Below, one piece after another: positions 25,310 through 33,031 of a stretch of 64,000 nt of DNA. The DNA lies in NCBI GenBank assembly GCA_947474705.1, contig CANJJS010000007.1, forward strand, positions 41,381-105,380. Direction: 5' to 3'. A program made the position numbers and the translations under genes. The notes beneath the pieces are model-generated. The model was not told the origin of the DNA. It saw only the letters and a program-made list of their open reading frames with translations, and did no database searches. Within the stretch, counting starts at the first letter, position 1; every line of letters starts with the position of its first letter. The stretch is from Acetobacteraceae bacterium. Its GTDB lineage: Bacteria; Pseudomonadota; Alphaproteobacteria; Acetobacterales; Acetobacteraceae.

Positions 25310-25904
25310 ATGTCCGCTGCCCTCGAATTGTCCGATCCGATGTCGTTGGAGGAGTTCCTGGTTTGGGATGCTCCGGATGGGCGGTTGTGGCAATTGATCG
25401 ATGGGGAACCCACCGCGATGGCGCCGGCGGCGCCGGTGCATGGGGCCATCCAGAGCGAGGCGAACCGGCTGATCGGGAACCACCTCGCCGCGCGCGGGGG
25501 GGCCTTGCTGGGTCGCGTCCAATCCTGGTGTTTTCCTGGGCAAACGCGCCGATCGCAATTTCCGTATCCCGGACCTTGGCGTGACCTGCTCGCCGTTGGT
25601 CCGGGGCGAGCCGGCGTTGTCCGATCCGATCCTGCTGGTCGAGGTTTTGTCTCCCGGCAATCCGGCGGAAACCTGGCTCAACGTCTGGGCGTACACGACC
25701 ATTCCGAGTATGCGCGAAATTTTGGTCATTCGCACGGACGCGCCGGGGGCCTGTGTGTTGTGCCGGAACCCGGACGGTGGGTGGCCGGAGGCGGCGCCGC
25801 CGATGGCGGTGGGCGAGATCGTGCTCGAAAGCATTGGGTTCCGGTTCGGGTTGGACACGCTGTATGCGGAGACCTGGCTGGCGGAGGCGGGCGGCGGCGT
25901 TTGA
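25310..25904 (+). pseudogene. Uma2-family (PD-(D/E)XK nuclease-like) gene with a +1 frameshift in a G7 run
   Basis: The N-terminal half (MSAALELSDPMSLEEFLVWD..., frame from 25310) and the C-terminal half (NFRIPDLGVTCSPLVRG, 'ILLVEVLSPGNPAETWLNVW', 'REILVIRTDAPGA') are both clear Uma2 family sequence, but they lie in different frames. Removing one G from the run at 25496-25502 joins them as RGGPCWVASNPGVFLGKRAD, which reads as normal Uma2 protein, including the conserved Asp and the ExxxP region. So one base is inserted, by mutation, phase variation or sequencing error. Uma2 proteins are abundant nuclease-fold proteins of uncertain role in Acetobacteraceae and cyanobacteria. Confidence 0.85.
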
Positions 25905-26078
25905 TTTCGGGTTCAGGTCCCGGCGCGCGGCGTGGGTCACGGGAATCCGACGCAACAGAAATCCAAATTTTGTCAAAATCCCGACCTGAAAATGCCTGAC
26001 ACGCCACTCATATAGGCCTCGGGTCCGGTCCTGCCATGGACGATCCGTGGTCCCGCCGAAACCCTGAATGGAATCGAC

Positions 26079-26558
26079 ATGAGCAACGTTTTGGCCCCCG
26101 CGAAACGCGGTGCCGGCAGTGTCTGGGCGTTTTGCGAAACTTTGCAGGCCCGCCTTTCCCGGCCGGTTGTCACCATCCTGACCGTGGGCGTTGTTTCCAC
26201 CTCGGTCGCGGTCATGGCGACAGTGGCGATCATGGGCGCACGCAATCAGCAAGCGATTAAGCTCGGCCCCGTTCTGGAGGTCAGTGAAAAAAAGGCGCCC
26301 GAGCTGCCCGCGTGTCTCGCGCGCCTGAAGCCGTTGGCGGAAACATTGGCGGCACGCGCTCCGTACCTGGACTCCGACCCGCACCGCGAGAATATTCGTC
26401 AATGGGGCTTCAGCCATGTGAACGGCCAGCAGAACGACCGGGCCATCTCGGCGATGGAACGGGCGAACCGGGACGTGGTGGCGGATGCCGCCAAGGAACT
26501 GGCGAAATGCGCCGGGTCGTTGAGCACATCGGCGCTTCCGGCCGGCGCGGGAACCTGA
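26079..26558 (+). CDS. Unknown single-pass membrane protein
   Basis: A 159-residue protein with one strong membrane helix at about residues 29-53 (PVVTILTVGVVSTSVAVMAT...). A charged, probably extracytoplasmic C-terminal region follows, with two Cys residues (PACLARL and KCAGS) that could form a disulfide. The start lies eight bases after GAATGGAATC, a poor ribosome-binding site. I recognise no family. It stands alone between the Uma2 remnant and the beta-propeller gene. Confidence 0.65.
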   Translation: MSNVLAPAKRGAGSVWAFCETLQARLSRPVVTILTVGVVSTSVAVMATVAIMGARNQQAIKLGPVLEVSEKKAPELPACLARLKPLAETLAARAPYLDSDPHRENIRQWGFSHVNGQQNDRAISAMERANRDVVADAAKELAKCAGSLSTSALPAGAGT

Positions 26559-26655
26559 TCCGTCTGGCGGTGCGCCGGTAGAGGCGTGGCTTTCGCCGCC
26601 GGTTGATGGACGAGCCCTCCTGGTGACAGACTGATGGAAACTAGGAGGGAAACCC

Positions 26656-27612
26656 ATGACCAAAATTCTCGAGGATGGCGCCTATCGTTTCGAAGTCATT
26701 CCGGACTGGGGCGTTTTGCCGCCCGGCTGGACCTATGGCGAGGTCGCGGCGGTCGGTGTCGACAGCAAGGACAATGTCTATGTCTTCGCGCGGGGCGAGC
26801 ATCCGATGCTGGTGTTCGATCGCGAGGGGAATTTTCTGCGGTCGTGGGGCGAGGGGGTGTTTTCGCGGGCGCATGGGATTCATGTCGCGCCGGACGACAC
26901 GTTGTGGCTGACGGACGATGGGGATCATACCGTCCGGCACATGACCACGGACGGGAAGTTGCTGTTGCGGCTTGGTATCCCGGGGAAGCCGGCGCCTTAC
27001 ATGAGTGGGGAGCCGTTTCACCGGTGCACGCATACGGCGCTCTCGCCCGAGGGGGATTTGTATGTGTCCGACGGGTATGGGAACGCGGTTGTGCATAAAT
27101 ACAGCCCCGACGGGAAATTGTTGTTTTCCTGGGGCGAGCCGGGGACGAAGCCGGGGCAGTTCAATATCGTGCATCAGGTGTGTTGCGACGAGGATGGCTG
27201 GGTTTATGTCGCGGATCGCGAAAATCATCGCATTCAGGTGTTCGACGGGCGCGGGAAGTTCGAGACGCAGTGGAACAACATGCATCGTCCCTGCGGTCTT
27301 TGCATGACTCGGGGGCCGAATCCGATTGCTTATATTGGGGAGAGCGGGCCGGGGCTGGCGATCAACGCGAAGGTGCCGGGGATTGGGCCTCGGGTCAGTC
27401 TTTGGACGTTGAAGGGGGAGCATTTGGCGACGGTGGGCGATGCGACACAGGACAATCCCAGCCAGTTCATGGCGCCGCATGGGGTGGCGGTGGACTCGCG
27501 CGGGGATATTTACGTGGGTGAGGTGTCGCGGACGTCGTTGAAGAACAAGGGGACGATCGTGCCGCCGGAGCAGCATGTGCGGTGCATGCAGAAGCTGGTG
27601 CGGCTGGGGTAG
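26656..27612 (+). CDS. NHL-repeat / six-bladed beta-propeller protein (peptidylglycine amidating lyase-like)
   Basis: A 318-residue protein with GGAGGG in front of its ATG. Repeating units 'VGVDSKDNVYVFARGEHPML', 'LSPEGDLYVSDGYGNAVVHK' and 'DEDGWVYVADRENHRIQVFD' are NHL repeats, forming a six-bladed propeller like that of the peptidyl-alpha-hydroxyglycine lyase. There is no signal peptide. Family members in catabolic clusters are often lactonase- or hydrolase-like, and some only bind ligands. The function is therefore open. From here on the plus strand uses many TTG and GGG codons, unlike the C-rich genes of the first 9 kb. Confidence 0.85.
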   Translation: MTKILEDGAYRFEVIPDWGVLPPGWTYGEVAAVGVDSKDNVYVFARGEHPMLVFDREGNFLRSWGEGVFSRAHGIHVAPDDTLWLTDDGDHTVRHMTTDGKLLLRLGIPGKPAPYMSGEPFHRCTHTALSPEGDLYVSDGYGNAVVHKYSPDGKLLFSWGEPGTKPGQFNIVHQVCCDEDGWVYVADRENHRIQVFDGRGKFETQWNNMHRPCGLCMTRGPNPIAYIGESGPGLAINAKVPGIGPRVSLWTLKGEHLATVGDATQDNPSQFMAPHGVAVDSRGDIYVGEVSRTSLKNKGTIVPPEQHVRCMQKLVRLG

Positions 27613-27618
27613 GCTGTC

Positions 27619-28236
27619 TCAGGCGGCGGGCCGCGCCGGGGGCGCGGCCGCCGGCGAGATTTTGTGAAGGGCGGCGAGGGTTTTTTGGAAGTTGGCGAGG
27701 AGACCGTCGCCGCCGGCCGCGTCTGGGGACGGGTTGGCGTGGGGCGGGCGCGCGGGTTTGGCGGATGGGGGGTGTGCCTGTCCGGTTGGAGTGGGTTTGG
27801 GTTTGACGGGATCGGGGTGGGGCGGCTCGGGTTTGGCTGTTGGTTTAGGATTTTGGTCTTTGGCTGATTCGGGCTGTTCCGTGTCCTGTCCGGCCAGCGG
27901 GCGTTTTTGCTGGAGGCGGAGTTCGCGCATCGTTCCCAGCAGGGCGCGGTTCAGGGCGAGGAGTCCGGCGCGGGCGCGGTGTTTTTGTGGGGCGGTCTCG
28001 GCGTGGAAGACCTCGTGGGTGGCGTCGAGGATCAGGGCCATTTGGCCGTAAATCAGGGTTGCCAGCATGAGTTCGGCGCCGTCTCGGGGTTCAAAGCCCA
28101 GGGCGGTGTGGACCATTTGGCGGGTGCGGGCTTCGGCGTCGGGGCGGGTTTCGCCGGGGCGATCGCAGAGGGCTCGCGTGGCCTGGGCCAGGAAATTTTG
28201 GGCGAGGTCGGCTGGGAAGGGATGGCAGGCGGTCAT
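27619..28236 (-). CDS. Unknown helical protein with Pro-rich C-terminal tail
   Basis: A 205-residue protein. The first ~115 residues look all-helical ('DAEARTRQMVHTALGFEPRD', 'LNRALLGTMRELRLQQKR'). Then comes a linker of about 60 residues rich in Pro, Lys and Ala, and a short helix at the end (LLANFQKTLAALHKI). I recognise no family. It lies on the same strand as the DGR target gene and just beyond the template repeat, where a DGR accessory (Avd) gene could sit. It is longer than Avd and shows none of its pattern that I can see, so this is only a position-based thought. Confidence 0.65.
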   Translation of the reverse strand: MTACHPFPADLAQNFLAQATRALCDRPGETRPDAEARTRQMVHTALGFEPRDGAELMLATLIYGQMALILDATHEVFHAETAPQKHRARAGLLALNRALLGTMRELRLQQKRPLAGQDTEQPESAKDQNPKPTAKPEPPHPDPVKPKPTPTGQAHPPSAKPARPPHANPSPDAAGGDGLLANFQKTLAALHKISPAAAPPARPAA

Positions 28237-28313
28237 GGTGTGTTATCCTTTTATTCCCTTGATGAGGGGAATAGTCGGGATGGGTTGGCCGCGTCAAAGG
28301 GAATTTGGGGGGA

Positions 28314-28394
28314 GTCCACGGATGCACACAGATATGCCTGAGCGGAGGCACGGCTCTCACCTCCGCTCAGGCATATCTGTGTGCATCCGTGGAC
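28314..28394. repeat. Perfect 35-bp inverted repeat with 11-base loop
   Basis: Arms 28314-28348 and 28360-28394 are exact complements (they start GTCCACGGATGCACACAGAT). The loop is CACGGCTCTCA. The size matches the hairpin at 23618-23691, but the sequence belongs to another family. It lies between the unknown gene at 27619-28236 and the DGR template repeat. A cruciform or a transcript-end structure are both possible. Confidence 0.85.
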
Positions 28395-28595
28395 AAATCT
28401 TATCGCGCCGCGCCACGGCCGGAACGCGGCCCTGGGCGCGGGCGTCTGTCGCCCTTGTGAGCCAAGACAGACGCCTTCGCCAGGGGACCCGAAGGGTGTT
28501 GTTCACCCCGGCCCCGCTCATCATGGACACCTCTGGACGCAGCATCGGCACGCCCGGTTGGGCCATGACCCAACCAGCTCTGGCATTGATGCGTA

Positions 28596-28707
28596 CTGGC
28601 GAGACGGAACCCAACCCAGGAGCGGGGCGCCTCGTTGTTTCTGTTGCGGTTTCCCGCGCGGTTGTTCCGGTTGTTGTTCCAGAAACCGCCGCGAAGAACA
28701 CGATCAG
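28596..28707 (-). repeat. DGR template repeat (TR)
   Basis: A 112-bp sequence, non-coding in my reading, that is collinear without gaps with 28946-29057 at an offset of exactly 350 bp. Read on the minus strand, its central part is packed with AAC codons (a WNNNRNNR-type word), the usual look of a DGR template where adenines are the mutable bases. It differs from the variable repeat at 13 places, all adenines here on the minus strand, and all 99 other positions are identical. The 3' third of it on that strand, rich in G and C, is unchanged and would act as the initiation-of-homing region. An ORF runs through it (28400-28789) but looks accidental. Confidence 0.93.
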
Positions 28708-28856
28708 GAGGTGGCCAGGCTTCCTTACCCGGCACCGCCGGGGACGGAAGATCGTCAGGCCCGAGGGCCTTTGTTCGCAGACGGACCATGGCGCCGATGC
28801 CGCCGCGTCGCGCAAGGATATTCGTAAAGATACGATTTCGTTATGAGAGAGAGCTG

Positions 28857-28886
28857 AAAAAAATCGAACGGGGGCTTCGCCCCCGT
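28857..28886 (-). terminator. Intrinsic terminator / hairpin downstream of the DGR target gene
   Basis: On the minus strand ACGGGGGC-GAA-GCCCCCGT is a perfect 8-bp stem with a 3-base loop, followed within a few bases by a run of seven T. It sits about 50 bp after the stop at 28936 and about 60 bp beyond the variable repeat. Hairpins at this place are also known to promote homing in DGRs, so it may have two roles. Confidence 0.8.
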
Positions 28887-28935
28887 GCCCCAGGAAGAAA
28901 GATTTCAAGAAGCAAAGAAGCAAAGATTCAAGAGA

Positions 28936-30435
28936 TCAAAGGGTCCTGGCGAGACGGAACCCAACCCAGGAGCGGGGCGCCTCGAGGTTTCTGCCGCGGT
29001 CCCCCGCGCGGTAGTCCCGGCCGTCGAACCAGAAACCGCCGCGAAGAACACGATCAGAATCGCCCTCTATCCAGGCTGTGCCGTCCCTGGGGGCCTTTGC
29101 GAGATCGAAGTGGTAGGTGTCCGCCACCCATTCCAGGACATTGCCCAGCATGTCCTGGAGGCCCCAGGGATTGGGCTTGTAAGCATCGACCTCGGTCATA
29201 CCGGGGATCCGGAAATTGCCCTTTTCGTGATCGATTTCCACCTCGTCGCCCCACCAGCGCGCCGTCGTTGTGCCCGCGCGGCAGGCATATTCCCACTCCG
29301 CCTCGCTGGGCAGGCGGTAGGTCTCGCCAGTACGTTCCGACAGCCAGGCGATGTAGGCCATGGCGTCGGCGAACCCGACGTTGGTGGCGGGGTGGCGGGG
29401 GAAGGTGGAAACGTCCGGCTTTTTCCAAGGGTGGTTCTTGTCCTGAACGAAGGTCTCGTATTCGGCGACGGTGACCGGGGTCCGGCCCAGAAGGAAGGGG
29501 CGGCGGATCGCGACCTCGCGTTGCGGTTGGGCGTCTGTGTCCAATCCCTCGGTTTCGAAGCGTTTGGATTCTTCCAGCGGGATGCCCATCAGGAAGCGTC
29601 CGCGGGGGATCAGAACCATGTCGGGGGCGTCGGCCTCGCTGGCGCCGATCAGGCCGCCCAAGGCGCGGACGATCCGGACGAGGCGGGAGAGGGGAGCGGT
29701 GAGGTTCAGCGTGTCTTTGACGAGTTCGACCGTCAGCCGCTCGAACCACGCGAGAACGTTGGCGCGGAAGCGGTCGGAGACGTCGCGCACGGCTTCGATG
29801 GTGTTCACCAAAGCGGACAGGTCGAGGCTGGTGTTGTCCACGGTGAGAAACCAGCGGGAGGCGTCGATCTCGAACGTCATTTCCTTGAGGTAGAAGGTGA
29901 CGAGGCGGCCCTGCTGAACGAAATGCGGGGCGGTGTCCTGTTCGTCGCGGAGTTTGACGACGGCGGCCTGGAAGGCGTCCAGGCGGTCGATGGCATCGGC
30001 GACGGCGGCACGCTCGACGGTGGCGCGGTGGGTGCCCAGGGGGGCGATGCCGTTATAGGCACGGTGGGCAGCGCGGATGGTGCGGTCGAGGCGGTCTTTC
30101 AGGCCGAAGATCGCCTGGCGGCGTTGTTCGGTGTGGTAGTCGGGTTCGTCGGGGTCTTCGGGTTCCGGTGGTGGTTCCAGGGTATTGACGGCGCGGGCCA
30201 CCAGGTAGGCGGCATGGACGACGCGGTGGTGATGCACGGGCCGGTGGACGGCGAGCATGGCGTCCGTCAGGGCCAGGGCTTTTTCGATGTCGGCGTCGAG
30301 GGTCTCGCGCGGGCTGTTGCCTTGGTCGCGGCGGATGCGGTCGACGCGGAGCGCGAGCTGGGTGAGTTCGTGGGTCAGCGCCTCAGCGGGGGTGGGCGCG
30401 CGTGGGGGGGAGTCTGGGGTGAGGGTGGTGCTCAT
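28936..30435 (-). CDS. FGE-sulfatase / C-type-lectin-fold DGR target protein with hypervariable C-terminus
   Basis: A 499-residue protein. Residues 1-260 look all-helical and match no family I know. From about 265 it is an FGE-sulfatase domain ('DMVLIPRGRFLMG', 'PVTVAEYETFVQD', LPSEAEWEYACRAGT, 'GLQDMLGNVLEWVADTY'), ending in the typical 'DRVLRGGFW...APRSWVGFRLAR'. The last ~38 residues (460-497) are the DGR variable repeat, at the usual ligand-binding surface of this fold. The catalytic Cys pair of true formylglycine-generating enzymes is not visible, so it most likely binds ligands. Its ATG overlaps the TGA of the TIR gene upstream (ATGA), implying coupled translation and a joint function. 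Confidence 0.92.
   Translation of the reverse strand: MSTTLTPDSPPRAPTPAEALTHELTQLALRVDRIRRDQGNSPRETLDADIEKALALTDAMLAVHRPVHHHRVVHAAYLVARAVNTLEPPPEPEDPDEPDYHTEQRRQAIFGLKDRLDRTIRAAHRAYNGIAPLGTHRATVERAAVADAIDRLDAFQAAVVKLRDEQDTAPHFVQQGRLVTFYLKEMTFEIDASRWFLTVDNTSLDLSALVNTIEAVRDVSDRFRANVLAWFERLTVELVKDTLNLTAPLSRLVRIVRALGGLIGASEADAPDMVLIPRGRFLMGIPLEESKRFETEGLDTDAQPQREVAIRRPFLLGRTPVTVAEYETFVQDKNHPWKKPDVSTFPRHPATNVGFADAMAYIAWLSERTGETYRLPSEAEWEYACRAGTTTARWWGDEVEIDHEKGNFRIPGMTEVDAYKPNPWGLQDMLGNVLEWVADTYHFDLAKAPRDGTAWIEGDSDRVLRGGFWFDGRDYRAGDRGRNLEAPRSWVGFRLARTL
28946..29057 (-). repeat. DGR variable repeat (VR)
   Basis: This lies inside the 3' end of the FGE-fold gene and aligns with 28596-28707 without gaps. 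The 13 differences fall at 28985-29028. On the coding strand they are A to G eight times, A to T four times and A to C once. They change seven or eight template Asn codons to Phe, Asp, Gly, Tyr and Leu, and one change is silent (GGA to GGG). Only adenines of the template are affected, which is the signature of DGR mutagenesis. Confidence 0.94.
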
Positions 30436-30920
30436 GGGGTCGCGCCCGCGGACAAGATGGCTTTTTGGGCCTGGAAGGTTTTGTGGATTTCTTGCTGGAT
30501 CGCGTGATGGCCGTGGTTGCGCGGGGACCAGGTGTTCAGCGGTTTTGGGCGCCTGTTGGCGTCAAGGGGGATGATGTGCAGGCCGTCGCCGATGTCTTTC
30601 GAGAACTCCTCCCACATGCATTTATTCAATAGCACGGGCACCAGTTTGAAGTGCTTCGCTGCCGCGCCGCGCGCCTTGATCGCGGGGACTTCCGTTTCCA
30701 TGATGTAGCCGGGGAGGAAAAACGAGGCGCTGAGCGCCAGAACCGCGATATCCGCGGCGGCGATTTTTTCCTTAATCTCGGTATCGAAGTTGTCGCCCGC
30801 GAGGAGTTGCTGGTCGGTCCATATTTCGCCACCCAGCCGTTCCACGGACTGCTCCATGAGGCGCAAGACCATTGCGAACGGCTTCGCGTCGTCGTGGGCG
30901 TAGGAGACGAAAACCTTCAT
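30432..30920 (-). CDS. TIR-domain protein
   Basis: Start set at ATG 30920, giving 162 residues. MKVFVSYAHDDAKPF is the first TIR strand and box 1. 'IWTDQQLLAGDNFDTEIKEK' and 'IAVLALSASFFLPGYIMETE' follow; the Glu in the latter occupies the position of the catalytic glutamate of NAD-hydrolysing TIR domains. The domain fills the whole protein, with no fused sensor. The gene ends in an ATGA overlap with the DGR target gene, so the two are made together. Expected role: an NADase or signalling effector that answers a ligand sensed by its partner. The track ORF to 31385 is an over-extension into a repeat. Confidence 0.88.
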   Translation of the reverse strand: MKVFVSYAHDDAKPFAMVLRLMEQSVERLGGEIWTDQQLLAGDNFDTEIKEKIAAADIAVLALSASFFLPGYIMETEVPAIKARGAAAKHFKLVPVLLNKCMWEEFSKDIGDGLHIIPLDANRRPKPLNTWSPRNHGHHAIQQEIHKTFQAQKAILSAGATP

Positions 30921-31117
30921 GCGGCGAAGCGGAGACGTGCCCGCGGCTTTGGGCGCGCGCCGCGAGGGGCAGCGGATGTGGACCAGTAACGACGGTGCGG
31001 AAGCGGGACCATGCATCGTGCCTTTCACCTCGGAAGGTAATTGGTTCTGGGGTGGGGGGCAAACAAGGGGGTGGGACGAATGGGTATGGCCGGTGCCGCG
31101 GGAGGGGACGCGAAAGT

Positions 31118-31281
31118 CTTTACCACGGAGGGTCACGGAGGTTGCACGGAGCGGGCACGGAGGTTTTGGATGGGGTTGGCGGGAGGGGCTCCTTGGCGCG
31201 CGGTGTTTCGGTTTGGCGGGATGGGGCGAAGGACCTCCGTGCGCGCTCCGTGCAAGCTCCCTGGTTCTCCGTGTTAAAAAA
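31118..31281. repeat. Inverted-repeat element of the ACGGAG type
   Basis: Arms of about 48 bp (31119-31167 and 31231-31279) are complementary at roughly four in five positions and are made of repeated CACGGAG words. A spacer of about 63 bp separates them. The element fills much of the 635-bp gap (30921-31555) between the TIR gene and gltX; the rest of the gap shows no gene I can support. Words of this kind are common as dispersed intergenic repeats in many genomes. Confidence 0.65.
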
Positions 31282-31555
31282 GCGATGGTTCCGCACGCGA
31301 GGGCCTGGGGAACGGGTGTTTGGCCCAGGAGTGGCGAAAGGGGCGGTGGCGTTCCGCGACCGATGGCCTGGGCAGGCGGTGCCATGACGAGGTGGAGAGT
31401 GCGGTGCGTTGACGCGGCGGTGGCGCGGGTTTGGGGGCGTGTTCTCGCCCTTTCGTCCCCGCGTTGCCGGTCCGGGTGGAACGATCCATTTCCCCAAACC
31501 CCGCGACCAGGCTAAACCCCCGGCCTTCCGCGCCAAGCCATCAGGATCGCCCGCC

Positions 31556-32953
31556 ATGACCGTTCGCACGCGTTTCGCTCCCAGCCCGACGGGGATGCTC
31601 CATATTGGGGGCGCTCGCACGGCGTTGTTCAATTATTTGTTTTCCCGTCACCATAACGGGGCGTTTTTGTTGCGGATCGAGGACACGGATCGGGAACGTT
31701 CCACCGAGGCGGCGACGAAGACCATTTTGGAGGGACTCGATTGGCTGGGTCTGACGCGGGACGAGGCGCCGGTTTACCAGTCCTCGCGCGCGGCGCGGCA
31801 TGCCGAGGTGGCGATGGAGATGCTGGCGGCGGGGAAGGCGTATCGCTGTTATTGCACGGCGGAGGAATTGAAGGAGATGCGGGAAAAGGCGGTGGCCAAG
31901 GGGCGGTCGCCGCGGTACGATGGGCGGTGGCGGGACCGGGATCCGGCGGAGGCGCCGGCCGGGGTGAAGCCGGCGATTCGGTTGAAGGCGCCTCGGGATG
32001 GCGAGACGGTGGTGGAGGATTTGGTACAGGGGCCGGTGCGGGTCGCCAACGCCGAAATGGACGATCTTATTATTTTGCGCAGCGATGGGACGCCGACATA
32101 TTTGCACGCGGTCGTGGTGGACGATCACGACATGGCGATCACGCATGTGATCCGGGGCGACGACCATCTGACCAATACATTTCGGCAGGTTCAGATTTAT
32201 GACGCGATGGGGTGGGAGACGCCGAAATTCGCGCATATTCCGCTGATCCATGGCGCCGATGGGGCGAAATTGTCGAAGCGGCATGGGGCGCAGTCGGTCA
32301 CCGAATTCCGCGAGCAAGGGTTTTTGCCGGAGGCGGTCTGCAACTATCTCTTGCGTTTGGGATGGTCTCATGGCGATTTGGAGGTGGTGGATCGGGACGA
32401 GGCGATCGGGCTGTTCGACATTGTCGATGTGAATCGCGGTGCCTCGCGCATGGATTTTTCGAAACTGACGAATTTGAATGGGGTTTATATTCGCAAGGCG
32501 GACGACGACCGGTTGACGCGGGAGGTGTTTGAGCGGCTGGCGCATCGTCAGGATCTGTCTTTAGGTTCAATCGCGGCGGGGCGTATTCGGGCGTTGATGC
32601 CGGCGTTGAAGGAGCGTGCGAAGACCTTGATCGAGCTGGCCGACGCGGCGGCGTTTTTGGCGCGGGTGGTGCCCTTGCCGATGGAGCCGAAGGCGGCGGC
32701 GCAACTGACGGCGGAGGCGCGGTTGTTGTTGCGGGAGGTGGCTGTGGATCTTGGCGCGACGGATTTTTCGGTGCCGGCGCTGGATGCGGCGTTGCGGGCG
32801 TTCGCGGAGCGGACGGGGCGGAAGTTGGGGCAGGTGGCGCAGCCGTTGCGGGCGGCGTTGACGGGCTCGACGGTCAGCCCAGGGATCGATGCGACGTTGG
32901 GGGCTTTGGGGAAGGAGGAGGCGCTGGCGCGGATCGCGGCGGCGAGTGTTTGA
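31556..32953 (+). CDS. gltX: Glutamyl-tRNA synthetase
   Basis: Start set at ATG 31556 (AGGA upstream); the track frame begins 49 codons earlier. The 465-residue class I synthetase has the HIGH-type motif in [12 protein letters not shown], then [11 protein letters not shown], '[20 protein letters not shown]' and the KMSKS-type KLSKRHG near residue 237. It charges tRNA(Glu), and in organisms lacking glutaminyl-tRNA synthetase also tRNA(Gln). Alphaproteobacteria often carry two gltX copies, so this may be one of two. The length is normal and the gene stands alone. Confidence 0.96.
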   Translation: MTVRTRFAPSPTGMLHIGGARTALFNYLFSRHHNGAFLLRIEDTDRERSTEAATKTILEGLDWLGLTRDEAPVYQSSRAARHAEVAMEMLAAGKAYRCYCTAEELKEMREKAVAKGRSPRYDGRWRDRDPAEAPAGVKPAIRLKAPRDGETVVEDLVQGPVRVANAEMDDLIILRSDGTPTYLHAVVVDDHDMAITHVIRGDDHLTNTFRQVQIYDAMGWETPKFAHIPLIHGADGAKLSKRHGAQSVTEFREQGFLPEAVCNYLLRLGWSHGDLEVVDRDEAIGLFDIVDVNRGASRMDFSKLTNLNGVYIRKADDDRLTREVFERLAHRQDLSLGSIAAGRIRALMPALKERAKTLIELADAAAFLARVVPLPMEPKAAAQLTAEARLLLREVAVDLGATDFSVPALDAALRAFAERTGRKLGQVAQPLRAALTGSTVSPGIDATLGALGKEEALARIAAASV

Positions 32954-33031
32954 GCGGGCGCGGGGACTCGCCATCGACAGGGCGTCGACCAGGGGATAGG
33001 GTTCCGGCAATCGACAACAGGAGGGTGTTCC

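Noticed and set aside
27619-28236. Reading the unknown helical protein as the DGR accessory protein Avd
   Set aside because: It is longer, has a Pro-rich tail and lacks any visible Avd pattern; position alone is not enough.
28400-28789. 129-codon minus-strand ORF across the DGR template, ending in the same text as the target protein
   Set aside because: It is in frame with the target only because the template copies its end. Outside the template it is Pro/Arg-rich with no family, so I read it as non-coding template DNA and not a second FGE gene.
28357-28923. 188-codon minus-strand ORF considered as a possible reverse transcriptase
   Set aside because: No RT motifs (no YxDD), composition of a shadow frame, and it reads through the template in the wrong frame (GTTTGTTARETATETT).
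30919-31515. ORFs in the gap between the TIR gene and gltX
   Set aside because: They run through an inverted-repeat element and have low-complexity Trp/Gly/Arg composition; no start signal or family.
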